From the NCBI GenBank assembly GCA_903820745.1, contig CAIJIT010000283.1, forward strand, positions 1-57,830: a stretch of 57,830 nt of DNA. The letters are read 5' to 3'. Of the stretch, positions 9,119 to 17,231 are shown in pieces (positions within the stretch are counted from its first letter, which is position 1; each line of letters begins with the position of its first letter). This DNA comes from an uncultured Burkholderiales bacterium (GTDB lineage Bacteria > Pseudomonadota > Gammaproteobacteria > Burkholderiales > Burkholderiaceae_C). The notes beneath the pieces are model-generated. The model was not told where the DNA came from, searched no databases, and worked only from the letters and a program-made list of their open reading frames with translations. A program made the position numbers and the translations under genes.

Positions 9119-9877
9119 ATGAGTACAGATCTGCTTGATTCCGAGTTCACCGAACTCGACGAACTGCTGGCCACCACACCCGCACCGTTGCAGGCGCTGA
9201 ACGCCTGCATGCTCGATGGCTATCTTTGCGGCGTGCTGGTACAGCCGCGCTTGATCGAGATCGACGAATGGCTGCCCAACATCTTCGACTACGACGGTGG
9301 CTTGCTGCCCGATGATGTCGATGCTGTCTGGCTGGCGCGCGTGCGCGAATTGGTCGAGAGACGTCATGGGGCGCTGAACCGCTCGATGGTCGAAGATGGC
9401 TGGTTCGACCCGGTCGTGCTCGATCTCGATGAGCCGCTCGAACCCGAAGCGCCACCCGAAGATGAAGATGCCGAACAGGCCAAAGCACGCGCCACCTATG
9501 AAGCGATGAGCCTGATTTCGCGCACGCTGATGCCCTGGGTCGCCGGTTTTCAGCATGCCTCGTTCTGCTTTCCGGAATTGTCGGAAATCGACGACGATGC
9601 GGTGATGGCAGCCCAGGCGCGGATTTATCGGCATCTGCCGGCAGAGACTGCCGAGGAAATTGAAATCGTTGCCACGTTGGACCGCGAGCATCCGCTCTCT
9701 GATCTGGACGATGCGATCGAGGAAATGGTCGGTGCGGTCGCCGACCTCTGCGACCTGACCAAAGCGCAGCGTTATCACGTCGAGACGATCCGCCGCGACG
9801 GCGCCAAGCTCGGACGCAACGACCCCTGCCATTGCGGCTCGGGCCGCAAGTACAAGCAATGCCATGGGGCGACCTGA
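9119..9877 (+). CDS. YecA/UPF0149-family protein with C-terminal SEC-C zinc motif
   Basis: A 252-residue protein with an N-terminal UPF0149 (YgfB/YecA) helical domain, recognisable by the [18 protein letters not shown] block at about residues 22-40. It ends in a SEC-C metal-binding tail ([20 protein letters not shown]). In YecA-type proteins the SEC-C motif binds metal and can contact ribosomes or SecA-related targets; the exact role here is unknown. The middle is acidic ([14 protein letters not shown] near residue 115). The start at 9119 places the conserved domain at the usual distance. A second paralog without SEC-C is at 15.3-16.0 kb. Confidence 0.88.
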   Translation: MSTDLLDSEFTELDELLATTPAPLQALNACMLDGYLCGVLVQPRLIEIDEWLPNIFDYDGGLLPDDVDAVWLARVRELVERRHGALNRSMVEDGWFDPVVLDLDEPLEPEAPPEDEDAEQAKARATYEAMSLISRTLMPWVAGFQHASFCFPELSEIDDDAVMAAQARIYRHLPAETAEEIEIVATLDREHPLSDLDDAIEEMVGAVADLCDLTKAQRYHVETIRRDGAKLGRNDPCHCGSGRKYKQCHGAT

Positions 9878-9916
9878 ATGGGCCTGACCGATAGCGCCAA
9901 GCGCTGATCGGCAGCA

Positions 9917-10708
9917 ATGCGATTGCAGCTGCTGTCGGATCTCCATCTGGAGACCGAACAATTCGATCCTGAGCCGGCCGCGGGCGCCGAACTGCTGGTG
10001 TTGGCTGGCGATGTCGACAGCAGCTGGCAAGGTTTGCGGCGCTTTCGGGACTGGCCGGTGCCGGTGCTGTTCATCCCCGGCAATCACGAATATGACCGGC
10101 GCGATTTTGACCAGGCGCGGGCCGGTCTGCAGGCGCTGTCGGCTGAGCTGGGTTTCATCCTGCTCGACGACGCCAGCACGCTGCGCGTTGACGAACAAGG
10201 TCGCCGCGTGCGCTTTCTGGGCAGCACCCGGTGGAGCGACTTTGACGTCTTCGGCAGCGCCGAGCGGGTGCGCTCGATGCGAGCTGCCGGCTATTTCCAG
10301 CGCGCGATGCAGGCCACAAGAGACGGCGCGCCGTTCGGAGCCGCCGCAGTCCGCGACGAAGCGCTGCGCTGTCAGACCTGGCTCGCGCAGGAGTTATCGC
10401 AGGGTGAATGCGGGAGTGATTGGGATGCAACGGTAGTGGTTACACACTTTGCACCTAGTCTTCGGAGCGCCGACCCGCGTTTCGGCAAACAACCCGGTAC
10501 GGCCAGCTTTTGCAACGATGACGAAGCCTTGTTGCCGATGGCGCGCTTGTGGCTGCATGGCCATCTGCATTGCCAGTTCGATTACCGCGTCGATCATGGC
10601 ACCAACCGGGCAACGCGAGTGGTCTGCAACGCCCGCGGCCATTTGCGCAAAGGCGAGCCGGCCCGCTTCGCTCCGCAAGCCTTGATCGAAGTCTTCGACC
10701 CGGCTTGA
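9917..10708 (+). CDS. Metallophosphoesterase
   Basis: A calcineurin-like phosphoesterase of 263 residues. The dinuclear metal motifs are all visible: LSDLHLET at residues 7-14 (DxH), LAGDVDSS (GDxD), IPGNHEY (GNHE), then VVTHFAPS and the C-terminal WLHGHLHCQFDY (GHxH). Such enzymes hydrolyse phosphomonoesters, diesters or nucleotides; the substrate is not predictable. No signal peptide, so cytoplasmic. It follows the yecA-like gene by 39 bases on the same strand and may be co-transcribed with it. Confidence 0.92.
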   Translation: MRLQLLSDLHLETEQFDPEPAAGAELLVLAGDVDSSWQGLRRFRDWPVPVLFIPGNHEYDRRDFDQARAGLQALSAELGFILLDDASTLRVDEQGRRVRFLGSTRWSDFDVFGSAERVRSMRAAGYFQRAMQATRDGAPFGAAAVRDEALRCQTWLAQELSQGECGSDWDATVVVTHFAPSLRSADPRFGKQPGTASFCNDDEALLPMARLWLHGHLHCQFDYRVDHGTNRATRVVCNARGHLRKGEPARFAPQALIEVFDPA

Positions 10709-10778
10709 CCATCATCAGTCAGTTCGTCCTGGCCCATGCCAGACTGACGAGACCGATGTTGGAGTGAAGGGAAATACC

Positions 10779-11201
10779 ATGAAGATTCTGGTCGCCGTCG
10801 ACGGCAGTGCTTACACCAAACGCATGCTGGCTTATCTGGCTGCCCATGATGAATGGCTGGGCGCCTCGCATCACTACACGGTGTTGCATGCAGTCAATCC
10901 AATTCCGCCGCGCGCTGCAGCGGTCATCGACCGGAGTTTGCTGAAGTCCTATTACGCCGACGAGGGCGAAAAGGTATTGAAAACCGTCCGGACGTTTTTC
11001 GCCAAACAGCATCTTGAGGCCGAGTTCCTCAACAAGGTTGGTTTGGCGGCCGATGTGATCGCAGCGACCGCCGCCAAGACCAAGTTCGACCTGCTGATAT
11101 TGGGCTCACATGGCCATGGCTTGGTCGGCAATCTGGTGATGGGATCGGTCGCCACCAAGGTGTTGGCGCATTGCAAGGTGCCGGTGTTGCTGGTGCGATG
11201 A
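10779..11201 (+). CDS. Universal stress protein (UspA family)
   Basis: A single-domain Usp of 140 residues. It starts MKILVAVDGSAYTKRMLAYL and ends with the ATP-binding signature LGSHGHGLVGNLVMGSVATKVL followed by CKVPVLLVR. The G-2x-G-9x-G(S/T) pattern suggests the nucleotide-binding subgroup. I chose the ATG at 10779, preceded by GAAGGG at a good distance, over an in-frame GTG at 10764. A hairpin follows the stop. Confidence 0.93.
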   Translation: MKILVAVDGSAYTKRMLAYLAAHDEWLGASHHYTVLHAVNPIPPRAAAVIDRSLLKSYYADEGEKVLKTVRTFFAKQHLEAEFLNKVGLAADVIAATAAKTKFDLLILGSHGHGLVGNLVMGSVATKVLAHCKVPVLLVR

Positions 11202-11207
11202 AAACTG

Positions 11208-11231
11208 GCTGTCCCGCTTCGATGGGACAGC
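11208..11231 (+). terminator. Hairpin after the Usp gene, possible terminator without T-tract
   Basis: GCTGTCCC (11208-11215) pairs perfectly with GGGACAGC (11224-11231) around an eight-base loop, seven bases after the Usp stop. There is no U-run after it, so it may stabilise the mRNA 3' end or act with Rho rather than terminate on its own. Confidence 0.4.
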
Positions 11232-11295
11232 GGCAGGGGTAGAGCCTCGCTATGCTGATTGACCTGACCCCAGCCCATGGAAGGCAAGTCTTCGA

Positions 11296-11532
11296 ATGAA
11301 TGCAGAGATCCTGAAATGGTTCAGCCTGAGCTTGATCGGCTCGGTCGTGTTCTGTGCGGTATGGCTGGCTGGCGCCGTGCAGGCGACCCAGGAAGAAGCC
11401 GCAGCAATCGCAGCCGCTCAGAACAACAAGGTCCACGCAACGGCGGTGGTCAAGCCGGCCGATGCCGAGCAGTCGCGCTACGCCTCGGTCAAGGCCAAGC
11501 GCGCACCAGCAGCCAATGCCAGGCCGATCTGA
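11296..11532 (+). CDS. Small single-pass membrane or exported protein (78 aa)
   Basis: A 78-codon frame starting MNAEILKWFSLSLIGSVVFC with one hydrophobic segment (LSLIGSVVFCAVWLAGAVQA) followed by an Ala-rich, charged tail (EEAAAIAAAQ, AVVKPADAEQ). This fits a signal-anchored or exported small protein. The last 55 bases overlap the 3' end of the convergent argP-like gene. No family is recognised. A coding role is plausible because the N-terminal topology is ordered and the region upstream is otherwise unused. Confidence 0.5.
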   Translation: MNAEILKWFSLSLIGSVVFCAVWLAGAVQATQEEAAAIAAAQNNKVHATAVVKPADAEQSRYASVKAKRAPAANARPI

Positions 11533-12410
11533 TCGAGCAAGGCAACGCGCGTCGGCGCCGCAGCCAGTTCGGATTGCAGCTTCCACTGGTGCCAGTAGAG
11601 CGCCACATCGACGCTCACCTCGGAGTGCAGGGCCTGCAATTGCCCACTGGCAATCAATGGCCTGGCCTGCAACTCGGAGGCTACGCCGATTCCCCAGCCC
11701 AGGCAGACCGCCTTCACATAGCCTTCGCTCGAGGGCAGGTAGCGCAATTGCAGGCGTGGGGCGCGCAGCCCGAAGGCCTTGGCGACCCATTGCAACTGGA
11801 CGTCGTCCTTGCGATTGAAAACCAGAAACGGTGCGCTTGAAAAGTTCCCGGCATTCAAGCCCTCGGGCAGGCGCGCCTGCATGAAGGCCGGGCTGGCAAC
11901 AGCGACATAACGCATCACGCCGAGCGGCTCGACCCGGCAACCGCGCAGGGCCTTGCGCACCGTGCTGACACAGCCGAGCACTTCACCCTGGCGCAACCAG
12001 TCATGAGTGAAGTCCTGGTCATCGACGACCAGTTCCAGGCCGAAGCCTTCCTTCAAGCCGGCCTGGACGATCTCGTTCAGAGCCGGCAGCACCCAGGTGG
12101 CCAGGCTGTCCGCGTTGACGGCAATGGCGATCGTCTCGTTCGACGCCACCCGGCTGCCGAGTTCGCGCGCGGCATCGGTGCGCAGCGCCTGCAGCTGACG
12201 GGCAAAGCGCAACAGGACCTTGCCGGCCTCGGTCAAACGCAGCGGCCGCGAACGTACGACCAACAATTGGCCAAGCTGCGCCTCCAGGCTGCGCAAGCGC
12301 TGCGAAACCGCGCTCTGCGTGACCGAAAGCTGCTGAGCAGCGCGCTCAAAGCTGCGCTCATCGGCCAGCGCGGCAAGGCAATCCAGCCCGGCGGAATCGA
12401 TGTCTTTCAT
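11478..12410 (-). CDS. argP: LysR-family regulator of the ArgP/IciA type
   Basis: A LysR transcription factor of 310 residues. The N-terminal winged helix-turn-helix reads SFERAAQQLSVTQSAVSQRL at residues 20-39, closely matching ArgP (IciA), which in E. coli controls arginine/lysine export and related genes using lysine and arginine as effectors. A ligand-binding domain follows. The ATG at 12410 is used; a GTG six bases upstream is also possible. It is divergent from dadA rather than from an argO-type exporter, which suggests that here it may sense amino acids to control D-amino-acid catabolism. That role is inference. Confidence 0.88.
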   Translation of the reverse strand: MKDIDSAGLDCLAALADERSFERAAQQLSVTQSAVSQRLRSLEAQLGQLLVVRSRPLRLTEAGKVLLRFARQLQALRTDAARELGSRVASNETIAIAVNADSLATWVLPALNEIVQAGLKEGFGLELVVDDQDFTHDWLRQGEVLGCVSTVRKALRGCRVEPLGVMRYVAVASPAFMQARLPEGLNAGNFSSAPFLVFNRKDDVQLQWVAKAFGLRAPRLQLRYLPSSEGYVKAVCLGWGIGVASELQARPLIASGQLQALHSEVSVDVALYWHQWKLQSELAAAPTRVALLDQIGLALAAGARLALTEA

Positions 12411-12519
12411 AAGCACAACTACTGGAGAGTGATATTTATTAATGTAGCTTCATATTTACAAGGACCGTCACGACAATCCGCTGCGCCAGCGCACCGCCGG
12501 CTTGAAAGAGGCAATCGCC

Positions 12520-13797
12520 ATGAAAGTCGTCGTTTTGGGTGCCGGCACGATCGGCATCAGCACCGCCTGGTATCTGCTCGAGCAAGGCCATCAGGTCACC
12601 GTGGTCGATCGGCAGCCGGATGCCGCGATGGAGACCAGCTTCGCCAACGGGGCACAGATTTCAGTCAGTTTTTGCGAGCCCTGGGCCAATGCCGGCGCGC
12701 CTTTCAAGGTTGCCAAATGGTTGTTGCGCGACGACTCGCCCTTGCTGTTCCGCCCGCGCCTGGACCCGCATCAATGGCGCTGGGGCTTGTGCTTTCTGGC
12801 CCAATGCACAACCCGGGCCTTCGAGCGCAATGTCGCGCAACTGGTGCAACTCGGTCGCTACAGCCAGCAGTCGATGCAAGAGCTGCTGACGCAAACCGGC
12901 ATCGAGTACCAACGGCTCGAGCGCGGCATCCTGCATTTTTTCTCGTCGCAGGCCGACTTCGACGCCGGTGCCGAGGGCGCCGAGATCATGCGCCGGCATG
13001 GCGTTGATCGACGCGTATTGAGCCGTGCCGAAGTGCTGGAGGTCGAACCGGCGCTGGCCAGTTTCAGCAGCCATGTTGCTGGCGGCACCTTCACGCCCAG
13101 CGATGAATCGGGCGATGCCCGCGTCTTCACGCAGAAGCTGGCCCGGCTTTGCGCCTTGCGTGGTGCCAACTTCCTCTACGACCACGATGTCCTGAAGCTG
13201 GGGCGCAGCGGTGAACGGATCGCCGAGGTGCTGGTCTCGTCGCGCGAAGCGGGCACCACATCGGTCTTGCAGGCCGATGCCTTCGTGGCGGCGCTGGGCA
13301 GCTACACGCCGGCCTTGTTGCGGCCCCTGGGCGAATACCTGAACATCTATCCGGCCAAGGGCTATTCGGCAACGCTGCGCCTGAAGCGGCCGCAGGACGC
13401 GAGCGTCGTCAGCCTGCTGGACGACAGCCGCAAGATCGCGATTTCACGCCTTGGCGACCAGATCCGCATCGCCGGCACGGCCGAGCTGGCCGGCTTTGAT
13501 ACCCGCCTCGACAGCGCCACCGCCAAGGTCCGCTGCGAGGCGCTGGTGCGCCGCTACGAAGAGCTCTTCCCCGGCGCCGCCGATTGCAGCGAGCCCAACT
13601 TTTGGACTGGCTTGCGCCCCAGCACGCCGACCAATATCCCCTATATCGGCCGCAGCAAAAAAGCGGCCAATCTATGGATCAATGCCGGTCATGGCACCCT
13701 GGGCTGGACCCATGGCGCCGGCTCGGGCCGCGCACTGGCCTTGTTGATGGCCGGACAGCAACCGGAGATGGCATTCAAGTACTACGGCATGGGCTGA
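12520..13797 (+). CDS. dadA: D-amino acid dehydrogenase (DadA)
   Basis: A membrane-associated FAD enzyme that oxidises D-amino acids, chiefly D-alanine, to keto acids plus ammonia and passes electrons to the quinone pool. The 425 residues begin with the FAD-binding MKVVVLGAGTIGISTAWYLL and contain DRQPDAAMETSFANGAQISV, the typical DadA second block. The C-terminus has FWTGLRPSTPTNIPYIGRS and GHGTLGWTHGAGSGRALALL. The ATG at 12520 has AGAGG upstream at good spacing. It is divergent from the ArgP-like gene. Confidence 0.94.
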   Translation: MKVVVLGAGTIGISTAWYLLEQGHQVTVVDRQPDAAMETSFANGAQISVSFCEPWANAGAPFKVAKWLLRDDSPLLFRPRLDPHQWRWGLCFLAQCTTRAFERNVAQLVQLGRYSQQSMQELLTQTGIEYQRLERGILHFFSSQADFDAGAEGAEIMRRHGVDRRVLSRAEVLEVEPALASFSSHVAGGTFTPSDESGDARVFTQKLARLCALRGANFLYDHDVLKLGRSGERIAEVLVSSREAGTTSVLQADAFVAALGSYTPALLRPLGEYLNIYPAKGYSATLRLKRPQDASVVSLLDDSRKIAISRLGDQIRIAGTAELAGFDTRLDSATAKVRCEALVRRYEELFPGAADCSEPNFWTGLRPSTPTNIPYIGRSKKAANLWINAGHGTLGWTHGAGSGRALALLMAGQQPEMAFKYYGMG

Positions 13798-13854
13798 AGA
13801 CGCCCGGCAGCCGGGGGCACCGCTACAATCCGCGCCCCTTCATCGCCCCTTGCC

Positions 13855-15165
13855 ATGCCGCTGCCAATGAGTTTGCCTGCTTCCTTTTGCGCCATCGATT
13901 TCGGTACCTCAAACTCAGCCATCGCGATCCCGCGTGAGGGCGGCATGCGGCTGGTCGAGCTCGAAGGCGGACAGCAGACCATGCCAACAGCGGTTTTCTA
14001 CTATGTCGACGGTCGCCATGACGCCGATGGCCCGCCGCGCGCCTTTGGCCGCGCCGCCATCGCCGCCTATGTCGACGGCATCGACGGGCGCTTGATGCGT
14101 TCGATGAAAAGCATCCTGGGGTCAGGTCTGATCGAACAAACCACCGATGTCGGCGGCGGCCGCGGCGTCAAATATTTCGACATCCTGGCGGGCTACCTGA
14201 AGCGCCTGCGCAATTCGGCCCTCGCCGCCGGCGCCAGTACTTCGATGAAGCAGGTGGTGCTGGGTCGACCGGTGTTCTTCGTCGATGGCGAGCCCGAACG
14301 TGACGCCGCAGCCCAGGCCTCGCTGGAAGCGGCGGCGCGCGCTGTCGGGTTTGACGAAGTGCATTTCCAGTTCGAGCCGATCGCCGCGGCTTTCGATTAC
14401 GAAAGCGGCATCAAGCGCGAGGAAATCGTGCTGGTCGCCGACATCGGCGGCGGCACTTCGGACTTTTCAGTCGTGCGGGTCGGGCCGCAGCGGATGCAGC
14501 GGATCGATCGCCGTGACGACATTCTCGCCAACCATGGCGTGCATATCGCAGGCACCGATTTCGACCGCCATGTCGAGCTGGCGAGCATCTTGCGCGAGTT
14601 CGGCTACCGCTCGATCGGCCCGCCGCGCAAAGGCGCGCCAGCGCGTGAAGTGCCCAGCGCGGTCTACTTCGATCTGGCCACCTGGCATTTGATCAATACC
14701 GTCTACAGCCCGCTGCGCGTGGCGGAATTGCGCCAGATGCGCAGCTTCTACGGCAGCGCCTTGCATCACCAACGCTTGATGACGGTGCTGGAAGAGCGCC
14801 TCGGCCATGAACTCGCAGCACGCGCCGAAAGCGCCAAGATCGCCGTGTCGGGCGGCGGCGATACGCTGATCGACCTCGACATGGTCGAGCCGGGCTTGCA
14901 GATCCTGCTCAGTGAAGCGGTGGCGATTGACGCGCTGGACAGCGACATCAACCGCATCGTGCAGGCCGGCCGCGATGCGGTAGCGCAAGCCGGGCTCAAG
15001 CCGGAACAGATCAGCGCGCTGTATTTCACCGGTGGATCAACCGGATTGCGCCTGCTGGCCGAGCGCATCGCCGCTGACTATCCTGCTGCCGCCCATGTCA
15101 AGGGCGACCGCTTCGCCTCGGTCGCTACCGGCCTGGGCCTGCATGCGGCCAGGCTTTTTCGCTGA
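13855..15165 (+). CDS. Hsp70-like ATPase (YegD type) lacking the substrate-binding domain
   Basis: A 436-residue actin/Hsp70-fold protein. Phosphate-1 (CAIDFGTSNSAIAI), phosphate-2 (LVADIGGGTSDFSVVRV) and the adenosine motif (ALYFTGGSTGLRLLAE) are all present in the right order. The protein ends just after the adenosine motif, so the C-terminal peptide-binding domain of DnaK is absent. This matches the YegD group, whose partner is unknown. A second ATG at 13867 is an alternative start. A 59-bp tandem repeat follows directly, beginning at the stop codon. Confidence 0.9.
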   Translation: MPLPMSLPASFCAIDFGTSNSAIAIPREGGMRLVELEGGQQTMPTAVFYYVDGRHDADGPPRAFGRAAIAAYVDGIDGRLMRSMKSILGSGLIEQTTDVGGGRGVKYFDILAGYLKRLRNSALAAGASTSMKQVVLGRPVFFVDGEPERDAAAQASLEAAARAVGFDEVHFQFEPIAAAFDYESGIKREEIVLVADIGGGTSDFSVVRVGPQRMQRIDRRDDILANHGVHIAGTDFDRHVELASILREFGYRSIGPPRKGAPAREVPSAVYFDLATWHLINTVYSPLRVAELRQMRSFYGSALHHQRLMTVLEERLGHELAARAESAKIAVSGGGDTLIDLDMVEPGLQILLSEAVAIDALDSDINRIVQAGRDAVAQAGLKPEQISALYFTGGSTGLRLLAERIAADYPAAAHVKGDRFASVATGLGLHAARLFR

Positions 15166-15273
15166 ATCAGTTAGGACAAGAGCTTGCCGGGTAAGGCAAG
15201 GTCTTGCCCGCAAGAACCCCCTCAATCAGTTGGAGCCATTGCTTGCCGGGTACGGCAAGGTCTGGCCCGCAAG
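15165..15273. repeat. Two tandem copies of a 59-bp hairpin-forming repeat
   Basis: Two direct copies with a 59-base period. Each starts AATCAGTT (15165 and 15224) and contains GCTTGCCGGGTA then GGCAAGGTCT and CCCGCAAG (15182-15214 and 15241-15273). Within each copy CTTGCCGGG can pair with CCCGCAAG with one bulged base, and TTGCC with GGCAA, so both fold into REP-like hairpins. Copy two differs at a few positions (taagg to tacgg, cttg to ctgg). It fills the convergent gap between the Hsp70-like and YecA-like genes. Confidence 0.8.
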
Positions 15274-15276
15274 TTA

Positions 15277-16017
15277 TCAGTAACGTCCGCGGCTGGGCGG
15301 GCCGCGCCGGGCGGGCGGGCGCTGCGGCGCGTTGGGGCGGGGCTGGGGCCGGGTGATGTCGGCCAGCAGCAGCGTTGATCGAACCAGGCTTTCAACCGCC
15401 TCGCTGAGGTCGGCTGGCGGCTCGAGCGTGTCGATTTCCTCGAGCAGGTCGTCAGCATCTTCGAGATCGTCAGGGTCCAGATGCATGTACAGCGAAGCCA
15501 GCGGCTCCAGCAGGTCGGACGCATCCTCCTTCATCAGGTCGGGGAACAGCTCGGTCGCCAGGGAAAAACCGGCCACCCAGGGAAACACCACATCGGAAGG
15601 AGCGGCATCTTCTTCCAGCTCGAACACCCAGGGGTCGAACCAAAGCCGCTGCGTGATCGCCTGATTGAGCTCCTGATAGCGGCGTTTGACCAAGGCCATC
15701 AAGTTGCGGCTGTCAAAACCCTCAGGCGGGCTGCGGCCTTCGCTGTCCAGCACATTGCGGGTCCATTGAAAAGTCGGCACCGCCTTGGGCTGCAGCAGCA
15801 CGCCGACCAAATAGCCGTCGAGCATGCTGACATCCAGCGCCTCCAGCGGTGTAGGCACGGCGTCGAGCAGCGCTTGCAGTTGCTCCATCTCGGCTTCGCT
15901 GAGCGGTTGCAGCGCAACGGCGTCCTTGGCGGCTGGCTGGGCCGGCTTGCGCGAATGGCCTGCGGCCTGACGCGGCGCTGCGGGATTGTGGGGACGGTTC
16001 GGTTTTTGCGTGCTCAT
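15277..16017 (-). CDS. YecA/UPF0149-family protein without SEC-C tail
   Basis: A 246-residue paralog of the protein at 9.1 kb. It shares the ALDVSMLDGYLVGVLLQP block and the VFPWVAGFSLATELFPDL block typical of UPF0149. It has a longer, basic and Pro/Ala-rich N-terminus (about 35 residues) and an Arg/Pro/Gly-rich tail (PQRPPARRGPPSRGRY) in place of the SEC-C zinc motif. The basic ends may bind nucleic acid; this is inference. Function of the family remains poorly defined. Confidence 0.85.
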   Translation of the reverse strand: MSTQKPNRPHNPAAPRQAAGHSRKPAQPAAKDAVALQPLSEAEMEQLQALLDAVPTPLEALDVSMLDGYLVGVLLQPKAVPTFQWTRNVLDSEGRSPPEGFDSRNLMALVKRRYQELNQAITQRLWFDPWVFELEEDAAPSDVVFPWVAGFSLATELFPDLMKEDASDLLEPLASLYMHLDPDDLEDADDLLEEIDTLEPPADLSEAVESLVRSTLLLADITRPQPRPNAPQRPPARRGPPSRGRY

Positions 16018-16136
16018 GCCGCTATTGTCCGGCCGAATCGCTGCGCGCCTCGTGGACCTAGGGATAGTCGGCCTGTGGACGCACCTATAGAGTCACGCCT
16101 GTTTGAGGTTGATGGTCTTGCAAAGCTCCCAACGAT

Positions 16137-16190
16137 GTCCTTTCAAGGACCTTCACGCCCGCCAGGTTCGCTTGGTGGGCGTCTTTTTTT
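16137..16190 (+). terminator. Tandem hairpins with T-tract, orphan plus-strand terminator or sRNA 3' end
   Basis: GTCCTTTCAAGGAC (16137-16150) is a perfect short palindrome. It is followed by a 10-bp stem, ACGCCCGCCA (16155-16164) with TGGTGGGCGT (16173-16182, one G-T pair), and then CTTTTTTT. This is a classic intrinsic terminator on the plus strand, yet the nearest plus-strand gene upstream ends at 15165. The 190-base gap 16018-16207 may therefore encode a small RNA ending here. The alternative is read-through control from the Hsp70-like transcript. Confidence 0.7.
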
Positions 16191-16207
16191 AGTTTGCTCT
16201 GGCCGAG

Positions 16208-17140
16208 TCAATATCCGGTAAAGCCCTGGCGCAAATGTTCGATCAACAGGCGCAGCGGCCGCGGTGTCGTGCTGCTCCAGGGATGGATCGCATAGATCGA
16301 ATCGCCAAAGAATCCGACCGTCCGCCATTCGCTGAGCAACTCGACCAGCGTGCCGCTGCGCAGGGCTGGTGCTGCGGTGAAGTCGGGCAGCAGGGTCAGC
16401 CCGAGACCGTCGATCGCGGCATCGCGCAGGATTTCACTGTTGCCGGCACGCAGCGGGCCTTGCACGGGAATCTGCAAGCGCTGCGTGGCTTCGCCAGCAC
16501 CGCGCTCGAACAGCCAGACTGCCGGACCCGGACGCAGATAGGGCAGGCAAGCATGTTGCGACAGTTGTTCGGGATGATCCGGCTGACCATGGATCGCCAG
16601 GTACGCGGGGCTGGCCGCCAACAGCGCACGCGAGGCGCAGAGCTTGATCGCCACATGGGTGTCGGGCGGCGCGCTGGTGTGGCGGATCGCCAGATCGAAG
16701 CCCTCCTGAGTCAGCGCCACCAAGCGGTCCGACAAATCGAGCTCGATGCGGATCTCGGGAAAGCGCTTCAGAAAGCTGCTCAACAGCGGCGTCACATGCT
16801 GGCGGCCCAGCGCCACCGGAGCGGTGATTCGCAGCAGGCCGCGCGGCTGTCCGACCGCATCGCGGGCTGCACCCAGGCTGCTGGTGATCTGGGCGAAGCT
16901 GGCTGAGGTCTCGTCGACCAGATGTTGGCCGGCGTCGGAAAGCCGCACCGAACGGGTCGTGCGTGCCACCAGGGTCTGGCCCATCGCGCGCTCGAGATCG
17001 GCAATGCGCTGGCTGACTGCCGCCTTCGACAAGCCCAGGCGCTGCGCTGTCTTGGTGAAACTGCCCAGCTGCGCGATCACCGTCAGCGCATGCAACTGGC
17101 CCCACAGCAGGTCATGGCGGAGTTCGATTTTTTTGGTCAT
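16208..17140 (-). CDS. LysR-family transcriptional regulator divergent from mmsA
   Basis: A 310-residue LysR regulator with the N-terminal HTH (SFTKTAQRLGLSKAAVSQRI, residues 27-46) and a substrate-binding domain of the DsdC/AaeR-like type (LRITAPVALGRQHVTPLLSS near residue 105). It is transcribed away from mmsA with 91 bases between starts, the usual layout for a LysR activator of the adjacent gene. A 22-bp palindrome overlaps its start codon (separate entry). It probably controls mmsA in response to a valine-pathway or related aldehyde or acid; the effector is unknown. Confidence 0.9.
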   Translation of the reverse strand: MTKKIELRHDLLWGQLHALTVIAQLGSFTKTAQRLGLSKAAVSQRIADLERAMGQTLVARTTRSVRLSDAGQHLVDETSASFAQITSSLGAARDAVGQPRGLLRITAPVALGRQHVTPLLSSFLKRFPEIRIELDLSDRLVALTQEGFDLAIRHTSAPPDTHVAIKLCASRALLAASPAYLAIHGQPDHPEQLSQHACLPYLRPGPAVWLFERGAGEATQRLQIPVQGPLRAGNSEILRDAAIDGLGLTLLPDFTAAPALRSGTLVELLSEWRTVGFFGDSIYAIHPWSSTTPRPLRLLIEHLRQGFTGY

Positions 17141-17160
17141 TGTTCATATTACCGAACAAT
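17139..17160. promoter_or_regulatory. Candidate LysR operator
   Basis: ATTGTTC (17139-17145) and GAACAAT (17154-17160) form a perfect 7-bp inverted repeat with an 8-base spacer. The element contains the LysR-type T-N11-A pattern and sits over the start codon of the LysR gene, upstream of mmsA. It fits autoregulation plus control of mmsA. Confidence 0.6.
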
Positions 17161-17231
17161 CAGATCAGCGTAAACCGATTGGCAGGATTGCCTGTGATCC
17201 TTAAACTGGCGCTATTCCAACGGAGACCGAC

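Noticed and set aside
16018-16207. 6S RNA (ssrS) by analogy with gamma-proteobacterial loci near UPF0149 genes
   Set aside because: The region lacks the recognisable 6S closing stem and central bubble sequence, so only an unnamed sRNA/terminator is claimed.
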